Shown: positions 1-7,489 of the stretch, in pieces
How the letters are laid out: each line of letters opens with the position of its first letter
Numbering within the stretch: the first letter of the stretch is position 1
Assembly (NCBI GenBank): GCA_002437585.1
Contig: DJQM01000054.1
Coordinates: 1-57,607, forward strand
DNA from: Clostridiales bacterium UBA6386
Lineage (GTDB): Bacteria; Bacillota; Clostridia; Oscillospirales; Oscillospiraceae
Length of the DNA stretch: 57,607 nucleotides
Reading direction: 5' to 3'
Position numbers and translations under genes: made by a program
Notes under the pieces: generated by a model
The model's database searches: none
What the model was told of the DNA's origin: nothing
What the model saw: only the letters and a program-made list of their open reading frames with translations

Positions 1-293
1 TCACGGAGTACAACTTCAAGGTGCTGTCTGAAAAGTACCAGACGGAGCAGGCTGAGGTGCTGGAAAAGATTGAGCGTCTGCAAGCCGAGCTTGCCACGGA
101 GCAGCAGACTGTCGTGAACATCGACCAGTGGATTGGTCTCATTCAGCAGTACGCTCATCCGGAGGCATTGACCGCCGAAATGCTCAATGCCCTGATTGAG
201 AAGATCGTGGTTCATGAGAAAACCGTTGGTGAGGACGGCGAGAAAGAACAGACCGTCGATATTTACTACCGCTTTGTGGGTAAAATCGACTGA
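1..293 (+). CDS. Large serine recombinase, C-terminal end (DUF4368-type), partial
   Basis: The frame is open from the window edge and ends with TGA at 291-293; the catalytic resolvase domain lies outside the window. What remains is about 96 residues: a charged coiled-coil stretch (EKYQTEQAEVLEKIERL and on) followed by the LIEKIVVHEKTV and VDIYYRFVGKID segments typical of the C-terminal domain of TnpX/Tn5397-like large serine recombinases. These enzymes catalyse integration and excision of mobile elements. In such elements the recombinase gene usually lies next to one end, and here the next sequence is a truncated chromosomal gene, which fits the right boundary of an element. The family call is good; the subfamily is inferred from the C-terminus alone. 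Confidence 0.75.
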   Translation, partial: TEYNFKVLSEKYQTEQAEVLEKIERLQAELATEQQTVVNIDQWIGLIQQYAHPEALTAEMLNALIEKIVVHEKTVGEDGEKEQTVDIYYRFVGKID

Positions 294-320
294 TAACCAA
301 AAATGTATCCTTTTCTCAGG
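1..320. mobile_element. Right end of an integrated element (partial)
   Basis: The element is deduced from the recombinase tail and the broken gene after it. The junction must lie between the recombinase stop (293) and about 320, where coding typical of an XRE helix-turn-helix (E-R-G-E-T-T-P-N-T) resumes without its N-terminal half. The codon before that motif reads AGG where the family usually has Trp (TGG). The left end is outside the window. Confidence 0.5.
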
Positions 321-659
321 GAAAGGGGGGAAACCACCCCCAACACGGAAGCTCTGAAGCTGCTGTCCGGGCTGTATGACGTGTCCATCAACACCCTGCT
401 TGGTTCCCCCCGGCAGCTGTTCTGCCAGTGCTGCGGGATGCCCCTGGAGGACGGCATTCTCAGCCGGGAGCCTGACGGCACCCTGAATGAGGAATACTGC
501 AAATGGTGCTACGAGGACGGCAAATTCCGCTATTCCAGCCCGGAGGAGCTGATCGACTTCTGCGCCAGCCACATGGCTACAGAGGCCTGGCCAGCAGAGC
601 AGGTTCGCGCCCACATGGAGACGATAGTACCCCAATTAAAGCATTGGAAAAAGGCTTGA
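303..659 (+). pseudogene. XRE HTH plus zinc-ribbon regulator, 5'-truncated
   Basis: The intact family has an N-terminal Cro/C1 HTH followed by a C-terminal zinc ribbon (Zn_ribbon_2 type). Only the end of the HTH is left here: ERGETTPNTEALKLLSGLYDVSINTLL is the last third of such a domain. The zinc ribbon is complete, with CQCCGMPL and, after a spacer, YCKWCYEDG, then a helical tail ending HWKKA. The apparent start ATG at 303 encodes MYPFLR, which is not family sequence, and it has no good ribosome binding site. The N-terminus was probably cut off when the upstream element inserted. An ORF of 118 residues remains and may or may not be translated. A bidirectional terminator follows. Confidence 0.7.
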
Positions 660-699
660 CTTGCGGAAACGATGTGCTAGGGAAGCTCATTGAATGGGA

Positions 700-732
700 A
701 ACCCCCGCCCTGCGGAAAGCAGGGCGGGGGTT
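700..732. terminator. Bidirectional intrinsic terminator
   Basis: A perfect 13-bp stem (AACCCCCGCCCTG, 700-712, with its complement at 720-732) has a 7-nt loop. It sits between the convergent zinc-ribbon remnant and the M20 peptidase and can serve both. Confidence 0.8.
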
Positions 733-746
733 GCGGGATTCCGTGT

Positions 747-2024
747 TCAGTCCAGATTGGCCAGAGCTTCGATGGTTCGCCGGTAAATCTCCTTGGCGGC
801 CAGAAGATCCTCCACCAGGAGATACTCGTCCTTCTGATGCTCGGTGCATTCCCGGCCGGGACGCATGGGGCCGAAGGCCACGATCCCCGGCATGGCTCGG
901 GCATAGGTGCCGCCGCCGATGACGGTCGGCTCGGAGGGGTCGCCGGTACACTCCCGGTAAATGCCCACCATGGTCTGAACCACCTTGCCGTTCTTGTCCA
1001 TGTACACCGGAGCCTGATTGGCGGTACACCGGCAGGTGATGCCGTAGGGGGCGCAGGCGGCGCAAATGGGGCTTTCCACCGCCGCCCGGTTGAAGGTCAC
1101 GGGACTGCGGATGTCCAGGGTCAGGACGATTTCGTCCTTTTCCGTGCGCAGCATACCGGCGTTCAGGGTCAGCTTGCCGCTCTGGACATCCTCCAGGCCG
1201 CAGCCCATTTTCACGCCGTGCAGGTCGGAGCCAATGTGGGCGCGGTAAAAATCCACCAGGGGGCTTTCAACCCCGGCTTCCCGGAGGGCTTCCATCATGG
1301 CGGTGATGGCGTTGTCACCCTTTTCCGGGGTGCTGGCGTGGGCGCTGCGGCCATGGGTCTCCAGGGTGCGCTCGGTGCCGTCGGCGGCACGATAGGTACA
1401 GCGGCACCAGCCGGCCACCATATTGGCCGCGTCGCCGCCCTCGATGCGCAGAAGGCCGCTTTTTGCCACCGGCAGGGACAGCTTGAAGTTCAGAATTTCC
1501 TTCTCGCCGTAGATGGCGGGGAAATCCGCGTCGGGAGTGAAGCCGAAGACGGGCAGCTGCTGGGTCTTTTTGTAGTAATTCATGTCGTCCCAGTCGCCGC
1601 TTTCCTCGCACTGGCCGAAGATCAGCCGCACCCGGCGGTTCAGGGGAACCTGCGCGTCCTGAAGCTCCTTCATGGCAAACAGAGCCGCAAGGGTGGGGCC
1701 TTTGTCGTCGGCCACGCCCCGGCCATAGAGCCGGTCGCCGCAAAGCTCGCCGCCGGGGTCGTGAGTCCAGCCGCCGCCTGCGGGTACGGTGTCCAGATGA
1801 CCCAGCACGCCCACAATCTCCTCGCCCTGGCCGATCTCCGCCCAGGCCACCTTGCCGTCCGGATTTTCCGTCCGGATGCCAAGGGTCTGGCACAGATTCA
1901 GGACATACCGGAGAGCCTCGGCGGGGCCTGCGCCGTAGGGAGCCTCCGGGGTCACATTTACCCGGGCGATGCTCTCGATGGACACCAGCACCAGAATGGC
2001 GTCCAGAAATTCCTTGTTTTTCAT
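747..2024 (-). CDS. M20 family dipeptidase (PepV/Sapep-like)
   Basis: Predicted cytoplasmic metallo-dipeptidase of 425 residues with two zinc ions; the PepV/Sapep branch of M20 hydrolyses dipeptides. The sequence shows the ligand and catalytic set in order: GHLDTVP near residue 76, GRGVADDKGP, CEESGDWDDM (catalytic Glu pair), TPDADFP, and a C-terminal EHQKDEYL histidine, with a lid domain between. PepV proteins are usually about 460-470 residues, so this one is somewhat short, but no motif is missing. ATG at 2024 is preferred because AAAGGAG lies 11 nt upstream; the in-frame ATG at 2033 sits only 2 nt from that site. No signal peptide is visible. The gene stands alone with its own terminator and a palindrome in its upstream region. 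Confidence 0.88.
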   Translation of the reverse strand: MKNKEFLDAILVLVSIESIARVNVTPEAPYGAGPAEALRYVLNLCQTLGIRTENPDGKVAWAEIGQGEEIVGVLGHLDTVPAGGGWTHDPGGELCGDRLYGRGVADDKGPTLAALFAMKELQDAQVPLNRRVRLIFGQCEESGDWDDMNYYKKTQQLPVFGFTPDADFPAIYGEKEILNFKLSLPVAKSGLLRIEGGDAANMVAGWCRCTYRAADGTERTLETHGRSAHASTPEKGDNAITAMMEALREAGVESPLVDFYRAHIGSDLHGVKMGCGLEDVQSGKLTLNAGMLRTEKDEIVLTLDIRSPVTFNRAAVESPICAACAPYGITCRCTANQAPVYMDKNGKVVQTMVGIYRECTGDPSEPTVIGGGTYARAMPGIVAFGPMRPGRECTEHQKDEYLLVEDLLAAKEIYRRTIEALANLD

Positions 2025-2055
2025 AGTTATCATGTCTCCTTTACTGACGGCAGAA

Positions 2056-2074
2056 GATATACAATCAGTATATC
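2056..2074. promoter_or_regulatory. Palindromic operator candidate upstream of the M20 gene
   Basis: GATATAC-N5-GTATATC is a perfect 7-bp inverted repeat about 32 bp upstream of the peptidase start. On the minus strand it contains TATACT, a plausible -10, so a bound protein would cover the promoter. No convincing -35 was found, and the regulator is unknown. Confidence 0.4.
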
Positions 2075-2138
2075 ATCTTTTTCCGGAAAAGTATATGTTT
2101 TTTTGGATATTTCCGTCCCTGGCGATCATACCGAAATT

Positions 2139-2174
2139 AATACGCCCCGTTCCCATCCGGGAACGGGGCGTATT
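2139..2174 (-). terminator. Intrinsic terminator after the P-type ATPase
   Basis: A perfect 16-bp stem (AATACGCCCCGTTCCC and its complement) has a 4-nt loop, 14 bp past the ATPase stop. Read on the minus strand it ends in ...GGGGCGTATTAATTTC. Confidence 0.8.
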
Positions 2175-2187
2175 CTGCGAAGAGGAT

Positions 2188-4617
2188 TCAGCTGTTTTCC
2201 GCCTTTTGGGCTTTCCTTGCCAGCCGTTTTTCCCGGTGGGCGCGGTGGAGCCGGGAGACGGCCTCCGTCAGGAGAATGCCGTAGCGCAGGATGGGCTCCG
2301 TGGCGATGGCGAAGACCCCGAAGAGCAGGACGCATTCCAGAGACATTTTGCCGATGCCGAAAATGTTCCCCAGCCAGATGCTGCAAACCAGAAGCCCGGC
2401 TACGCAGCCGCCCCAGATGATCCAGCGGAACCAGTTCAGGGGCTTGCTGATGTTGTAGAGGATCATAAAGCCCACAATGGACAGCAGCATGGTGCAGGCG
2501 ATGGAAATGTCCCCCTCGTCCACGCCGAAGACCCGGCCGAAGATCACCAGCGCGCCCACCACCAGGAAGTCCGTCAGGCCGGCCGGCAGAGCCTTGGCCA
2601 GCACGTTCGGCAGGAACCTGCCCCGGATCGGCTCCTCGTTGGGCTGAAGAGCCAGGAAAAAGCCGGGCACGCCGATGGTGAACATGGTGATGAGCGACAG
2701 CTGGGAAGGCTCCAGCGGATAGCTGATCATGAAGCAGGCGGAGAACACCGCCAGCAAAAAGGAGAAGATGTTCTTCACCAGGAACAGGCTTGCCGAACGC
2801 TGGACGTTGTTGACCACCCGCCGTCCTTCGGCTACCACCGAGGGCATGGCGGAAAAGTCCGATTCCAGCAGCACCAGCTGGGAGACCTGAGCCGCCGCGT
2901 CACAGCCGGAGGCCATGGCCACCGAGCAGTCCGCGTCCTTCAGAGCCAGCACGTCGTTGACGCCGTCGCCGGTCATGCCCACGGTGTGTCCCTGGCTTTG
3001 CAGCGCCCGGACCAGCTGCCGCTTCTGATCGGGAGTGACCCGGCCGAAGACGGTATACTCCCCGGCGGCTTCGGCAATCGCTTCCTCCGAATCCAGGGTG
3101 GAGGCGTCGACGTACTTCTCCGCCCCGGGAACTTCCGCCTCCAGGGCGATCCGGGAGACGGTCAGGGGATTGTCGCCGGAGATGACCTTCACCGCCACCC
3201 CCTGCTGGGCAAAGTACCGGAAGGTCTCCGGCGCGTTCCGGCGGATGGGATTGGTCAGCAGGATCAGCCCCAGGGGAATGACCTTTTCCGTCAGAGCCTG
3301 CCCCTCCAGCGTGCCGGTATACCGACCGAAGAGCATGACCCGGTAGCCGTCGCCGCCGAAGCTCTCCGCCAGGGGTCGGAGGGCCTCGTAATCCTCCCGA
3401 AGGAGGAATTCCGGCGCGCCCAGCACATAGGCTCCCTCCGGGAACACCGCGCCGCAATATTTATAGGTGGAGGAGAAGGGGAATACCTGCTCTGCGCTGC
3501 CCTGCGCGGGGAGCCTGAAGTACCGGTGCAGTGCCTGCATGGTCTGGTTGCCCTCAGGCATGGCGGTCACCAGATTGCCCACCAATGTTTTCAGCCCAAC
3601 GCCCTGGGCCGGGTCGAAGCCCTCCAGAGGGATGAGGGAGCTGACCTGCATTTCGTTTTCCGTGATGGTGCCGGTTTTGTCCACGCACAGCACGTCCACC
3701 CGTGCCAGAGCCTCGATGCACTTCATGTCGTGTACCAGCACCTTCCGGGAGGCAAGGCGCAGAACGCTGACCACCAACGCCACGCTGGTGAGCAGGTACA
3801 GCCCCTCCGGGATCATGCCGATTACCGCGGCCACCATGGACAGGATGCTGTCCCGGAAGGTGGCTCCGGAAAGCACATACTGCTGGACAAACAGGAACAC
3901 GCCAATGGGCACGATGAGGATGCCCACCACGCCTACCAGCTTATCCAGGGTGCGCAGCATTTCCGAACGCTGCTTGGTGTCTGTGGCCTTGGCCTCCAGG
4001 GTCAGCTGGGAGATATAGGACTCGGCTCCCACCCGCTCCAGCCGGGCGGTACACTCCCCGGAGACCAGGAAGCTGCCGGACATGAGAAAGTCTCCCAGAC
4101 CCTTTTTCAGCTCATCGGCCTCGCCGGTGAGGAGGGCTTCGTTCACCAGCACCTGGCCGTCCAGGATGATGGCGTCGGCGCAGATCTGATCGCCTGCCTG
4201 GAAGATCACGATGTCGTCCAGCACCAGCTCCTCCGCCGGGATTTCCTGAATCTGTCCTTCCCGGATGACCCGGGCTTTGGGAGCGTTCAGCATGGTCAGC
4301 TTGTCCAGGGTTTTCTTGGCCCGAATTTCCTGGAGAATGCCGATGAAGAGATTGGCAAACACCACCGGCAGGAAGGTCAGGTTCCGAAAAGAGCCGGAGG
4401 CGAATACCAGCACCGCTAAAATGGCGAAAATCAGGTTAAAGTAGGTGAACAGGTTGGATTTTACAATCTGCCCCACGGTTTTGGACTCTGCCGTCACCGG
4501 GGTATTGGCAAGACCCTCTTCCATCCGCCGCTGCGCCTGCTCCTGGGTCAGCCCCTCCTGGGCGGAAGCCAGAATCCGCTCCGGCTCTTCGCTCCACTGT
4601 ATCTCGTTTGCACCCAT
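2188..4617 (-). CDS. P-type cation-transporting ATPase (CtpE-like)
   Basis: An integral membrane ATPase of 809 residues. The P-type set is complete: TGEAD in the actuator domain near residue 162, the phosphorylation motif CVDKTGTITEN near 312, and MTGDGVNDVLALKDAD near 548. The membrane motif GMIPEGLYLLTSVAL, rather than a CPC motif, excludes the heavy-metal P1B class. It resembles the CtpE group, for which calcium transport has been shown in mycobacteria; the ion here is inferred. ATG at 4617 is chosen because AAAGGA lies 6 nt upstream; a TTG 6 nt further up is in frame but poorly placed. It is a single-gene unit with a consensus promoter, a 100-nt leader containing a hairpin, and a terminator. 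Confidence 0.9.
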   Translation of the reverse strand: MGANEIQWSEEPERILASAQEGLTQEQAQRRMEEGLANTPVTAESKTVGQIVKSNLFTYFNLIFAILAVLVFASGSFRNLTFLPVVFANLFIGILQEIRAKKTLDKLTMLNAPKARVIREGQIQEIPAEELVLDDIVIFQAGDQICADAIILDGQVLVNEALLTGEADELKKGLGDFLMSGSFLVSGECTARLERVGAESYISQLTLEAKATDTKQRSEMLRTLDKLVGVVGILIVPIGVFLFVQQYVLSGATFRDSILSMVAAVIGMIPEGLYLLTSVALVVSVLRLASRKVLVHDMKCIEALARVDVLCVDKTGTITENEMQVSSLIPLEGFDPAQGVGLKTLVGNLVTAMPEGNQTMQALHRYFRLPAQGSAEQVFPFSSTYKYCGAVFPEGAYVLGAPEFLLREDYEALRPLAESFGGDGYRVMLFGRYTGTLEGQALTEKVIPLGLILLTNPIRRNAPETFRYFAQQGVAVKVISGDNPLTVSRIALEAEVPGAEKYVDASTLDSEEAIAEAAGEYTVFGRVTPDQKRQLVRALQSQGHTVGMTGDGVNDVLALKDADCSVAMASGCDAAAQVSQLVLLESDFSAMPSVVAEGRRVVNNVQRSASLFLVKNIFSFLLAVFSACFMISYPLEPSQLSLITMFTIGVPGFFLALQPNEEPIRGRFLPNVLAKALPAGLTDFLVVGALVIFGRVFGVDEGDISIACTMLLSIVGFMILYNISKPLNWFRWIIWGGCVAGLLVCSIWLGNIFGIGKMSLECVLLFGVFAIATEPILRYGILLTEAVSRLHRAHREKRLARKAQKAENS

Positions 4618-4646
4618 AGGCAATCCTTTCTTTGCTGAATTTTCAG

Positions 4647-4677
4647 GGAAGCTCTTGCCGATTTCGTCAGAGCTTCC
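4647..4677 (-). promoter_or_regulatory. 5' leader hairpin of the ATPase mRNA
   Basis: A perfect 9-bp inverted repeat (GGAAGCTCT / AGAGCTTCC) with a 13-nt loop lies in the leader between the promoter and the ATPase start. It matches no riboswitch I recognise. It has no adjacent T-run, so if regulatory it would act on RNA stability or translation. Confidence 0.4.
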
Positions 4678-4718
4678 TTAGATCTTACATCCGGGCAATT
4701 TTTGTCCCTTTTTCGCAG

Positions 4719-4747
4719 ATTATACCACGAATGGACGGCCATTTCAA
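4719..4747 (-). promoter_or_regulatory. Sigma-A promoter of the P-type ATPase gene
   Basis: Minus strand TTGAAA - 17 nt - TATAAT, with an extended TGG just before the -10. It lies about 100 bp upstream of the ATPase start. The rest of the 4618-4952 gap holds the leader hairpin, the inverted repeat at 4802-4833 and a weak rightward -10 (TACAAT at 4889-4894) for the regulator gene. Confidence 0.75.
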
Positions 4748-4801
4748 CGGATTCTCCCGGAATGAATCGGTTAAGGATTTGTAAATTTTATGGGCGCGCA
4801 A

Positions 4802-4833
4802 TGCCGGTACTGCTCTGCAGCACAGTACCGGCA
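4802..4833. repeat. Inverted repeat in the divergent ATPase/regulator gap
   Basis: A perfect 11-bp stem (TGCCGGTACTG / CAGTACCGGCA) with a 10-nt loop containing CTGCAG. There is no T-run on either side, so it is not a typical terminator. It lies upstream of the LuxR-type regulator start and could be an operator. Confidence 0.45.
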
Positions 4834-4952
4834 GGTCAAGGCGTAAAAATCCTACTTTGGGAGGATTCCTTTTTCCCTCCGCATAGGCTACAATAGAGTA
4901 AAATTACCGATGGTATGCGCCGGGAAGTTTGAAAGTGCTGGAAGGCTGGTGT

Positions 4953-7310
4953 ATGATTTTGACAAAAAACATTGTAATTCGCCCTCTGCTTCGGGAAAAA
5001 TTCCAGAAATTTCTCCAAGGGCAGCGAATTTTGTTCTTTGGGGCACCCTGCGGCTTCGGAAAAACCACCGTGGCGGAGGGGTTGCTTTCCGGTCGGGCGG
5101 TGCTCCGGCGCAGCGGGGAGGATGAGACTCCCATCCCGGAGGGAGGAGACTGGGATATCCTACTGGTGGATGATTTTCAGCGGATGTCTGAGAAAGCCGT
5201 TCAGACTTTGTGCGGACGGATCCGCCGGAGCCCTGAACGCCGGTTCGTTTTCCTGTCCCGGGGCGCGCCTCCCGGGTGCATGATGGCCTTCCAGTACGCG
5301 GGAATTATGAGCGTCATTTCCCCCGGGGAACTTCTGCTGGACGAGGAGGACATCCAGACCCTGTTCCGGATGCAGAAGCTACCGGTGACGAGAAGCGAGA
5401 TTGCCGGCATTCTGAAGGCGTCCATCGGCTATCCTCTGGGCGTGGTCATCACCATCCGGCTTATGGCCGAGGGGATGCCCTTCGAGCCGAAGCTGGTGAG
5501 CGAGGCCTTCCGGGAGGTGTACCGGTATTTTGAGGCGGCGATCTTCATGCCGCTGGATCTGACGATCCGCCGGTTTCTGCTGGAGCTGGCTCCCTTCGAG
5601 ACCATCAACCTGGAGCTGGCGAAGATGGTCAGCGGCGATGTCCGGGCCGGCCAGATGCTGGACTGGATTCAGAAAAATTCCTCCATGCTTCAGGAGAACG
5701 GGGACGAGCTGTACTTCTGGCCCCAATATCGGGACTTTCTCCGATGGGAGATGGAGAAAACCTTCCCGGACAGCAAGGTCAAGGCTCTGCTCAGCCGGGG
5801 CGGCCTGTATTATGAGCTGAAGGAGGATTACTCCAGAGCCATGGAGTGCTACAGTGCCGCGGGAGACCATGGGAAGGTCTCGGAGATTCTGGTGCGCAAC
5901 GCGGAGCTGCATCCCGGCATGGGTCATTACAGCGAAATGGAAAAATACTACCGCAGTCTGCCGGAGTCGGAGATTCTGGAATCTCCCGCCCTGATGCAGG
6001 GCATGTGCATGCTCTGCGCCCTGGCGGTGGATTATCCCGGCTCCGACCGCTGGTACGAGGCACTCAGACGGTTTTCCCAGGAGCGGGATCCCCAGGACGC
6101 CGCGGCCTGGCAGGCCCGGAGCCGGCTGGCCTGGCTGGACGTATCTCTGCCCCAGCGGGGTGTGGAGGGGCTGACCCAGACCATCCCGGCGGTGGTTCGG
6201 CTGATGACCGACAAGGAGGTCAGCCTGCCGCCCTTCTCCGTGACCAGCGCCCTGCCCACCATCATGAACGGCGGCAAGGATTTCTCTCCCTGGAGCAAGA
6301 AGGACGACCTTTTGTACAGCACCATCCGGGTGCCTGTGGAGAAACTCCTCCGGGCGGACGGAGTGGGCCTGCCGGACTGCGCCCTGGCCGAGAGCAAATT
6401 TGAAAAGGGCGAGGACATTTCCCAGCGGCTTCTGACGGTGGTTTCCCGGATGCGGGAAATTCAGCAGTCCGGCACGCCGGATATTGAGTTTGCCGCCTGC
6501 GGCCTGCTGGTGCGCAATTACATCGACCAGGGTCGGCTGGAAAACGCCCGGCGCACCCTGGAGCTTCAGCGGAAGCAGTTTGTTGAGCGCGGCCAGCTGC
6601 GGTTTCTGCCGAACCTGGACGCGATGTCTTGCCGGGTGGATCTCCATGGGGGCGATCTGGACAGGGCGGACATCTGGTATCGGGAGAAGGCTCCCAGAGA
6701 CCCGGTGCACCTGAACATACTCAAGCGTTACCAGTACCTGACCCAGGCCATGGTGGAGCTGGCGGACGACGACCCGGAGGGTGCGCTGCTGACCCTGGCA
6801 CCGCTGGAAAGCTACTGCGCCGCCTGCGGCCGGTACATCGACAGCATTCATCTGAACGTGCTTTCCGCCCTGGCTCTGTACCGCCTGAGGGACGGACGGT
6901 GGAAGGAGCGGATGCGCCGGGCACTGGACACCGCCGGACAGTTCCGCTTTATCCGCACGATCAGCGTCTACGGCGGGGCGGTGCTGCCCCTTCTGACCCA
7001 GCTGGAGGGGAAGGGGGACGAGGCCTTCCGCAAGCGGCTTCTGATCCAGACCCGGAAGCAGGCGGCGGCCACGCCATTGTTCCTGCAGCCCCGGCTGTCT
7101 CCCGGCGAGGAGCTGACCACTGCGGAAAAGCAAATCCTGCGGCTCATCTGCGCGGACAAGAGCAACGCCGAGATTGCCCAGACCATGAACATCAAGCTCA
7201 CCACCGTGAAGACCCACGTCAGCCATATTCTGGAAAAGCTGGACGTGAGCCGCCGGAGCGAGGCCAAAACCGCCGCTATCCGCTTAAAGCTCATCCCGGA
7301 GGATTCGTAA
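4953..7310 (+). CDS. MalT-like LuxR-family transcriptional regulator with NTPase domain
   Basis: A large one-component regulator of 785 residues. N-terminal STAND/MalT-type ATPase: Walker A FGAPCGFGKTT near residue 27 and Walker B DILLVDDFQ near 67. The middle is a long helical region with TPR-like character. The C-terminus is a LuxR/GerE HTH (ELTTAEKQILRLICADKSN, then TVKTHVSHILEKLDV). Such proteins activate transcription when a ligand and ATP drive oligomerisation. ATG at 4953 is preferred: GGAAGG ends 7 nt upstream, whereas the upstream TTG at 4929 has no site. The giant surface-protein gene follows 179 bp downstream in the same direction and is the obvious candidate target, though nothing in the sequence proves it. 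Confidence 0.85.
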   Translation: MILTKNIVIRPLLREKFQKFLQGQRILFFGAPCGFGKTTVAEGLLSGRAVLRRSGEDETPIPEGGDWDILLVDDFQRMSEKAVQTLCGRIRRSPERRFVFLSRGAPPGCMMAFQYAGIMSVISPGELLLDEEDIQTLFRMQKLPVTRSEIAGILKASIGYPLGVVITIRLMAEGMPFEPKLVSEAFREVYRYFEAAIFMPLDLTIRRFLLELAPFETINLELAKMVSGDVRAGQMLDWIQKNSSMLQENGDELYFWPQYRDFLRWEMEKTFPDSKVKALLSRGGLYYELKEDYSRAMECYSAAGDHGKVSEILVRNAELHPGMGHYSEMEKYYRSLPESEILESPALMQGMCMLCALAVDYPGSDRWYEALRRFSQERDPQDAAAWQARSRLAWLDVSLPQRGVEGLTQTIPAVVRLMTDKEVSLPPFSVTSALPTIMNGGKDFSPWSKKDDLLYSTIRVPVEKLLRADGVGLPDCALAESKFEKGEDISQRLLTVVSRMREIQQSGTPDIEFAACGLLVRNYIDQGRLENARRTLELQRKQFVERGQLRFLPNLDAMSCRVDLHGGDLDRADIWYREKAPRDPVHLNILKRYQYLTQAMVELADDDPEGALLTLAPLESYCAACGRYIDSIHLNVLSALALYRLRDGRWKERMRRALDTAGQFRFIRTISVYGGAVLPLLTQLEGKGDEAFRKRLLIQTRKQAAATPLFLQPRLSPGEELTTAEKQILRLICADKSNAEIAQTMNIKLTTVKTHVSHILEKLDVSRRSEAKTAAIRLKLIPEDS

Positions 7311-7345
7311 ATCTTCCTCAAACGTCTGAGAACCAATATAGAGCG

Positions 7346-7427
7346 CGTAGGGGTCGATGCCCACATCGACCCATCCGACATGTCAATGACATTGACTGGC
7401 GGGACGATGTGGGCATCGTCCCCTACG
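7346..7427. repeat. Long imperfect palindrome, GTAGGGG(A/T)CGATGCC family
   Basis: A 27-bp left arm (7346-7372) pairs with a right arm (7401-7427) at 25 of 27 positions. The 28-nt loop holds a second palindrome, GTCAATG-A-CATTGAC. The outer ends match the smaller element at 17839-17868. It fills most of the gap between the regulator and the giant gene. It is likely a dispersed non-autonomous palindromic repeat (REP/MITE-like). Confidence 0.7.
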
Positions 7428-7489
7428 AAAAAACCCGTATTTTCGCATTCATTAAGTAGTCCCTATTTTCCCAAAAAGGAGAATTGTGT

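Noticed and set aside
2034..2138. A clear sigma-A promoter for the M20 peptidase gene.
   Set aside because: TATACT boxes exist but no acceptable -35 at 16-18 nt, so only the palindrome was reported.
690..4419. Long open frames antisense to the M20 peptidase and P-type ATPase genes (up to 816 codons).
   Set aside because: They mirror the codon pattern of high-GC genes on the other strand, show no domains and contradict the intact motifs of the real genes.
4866..4894. Promoter TTCCTT-17-TACAAT for the LuxR-type regulator.
   Set aside because: The -35 matches consensus at only three positions; not listed as a feature.
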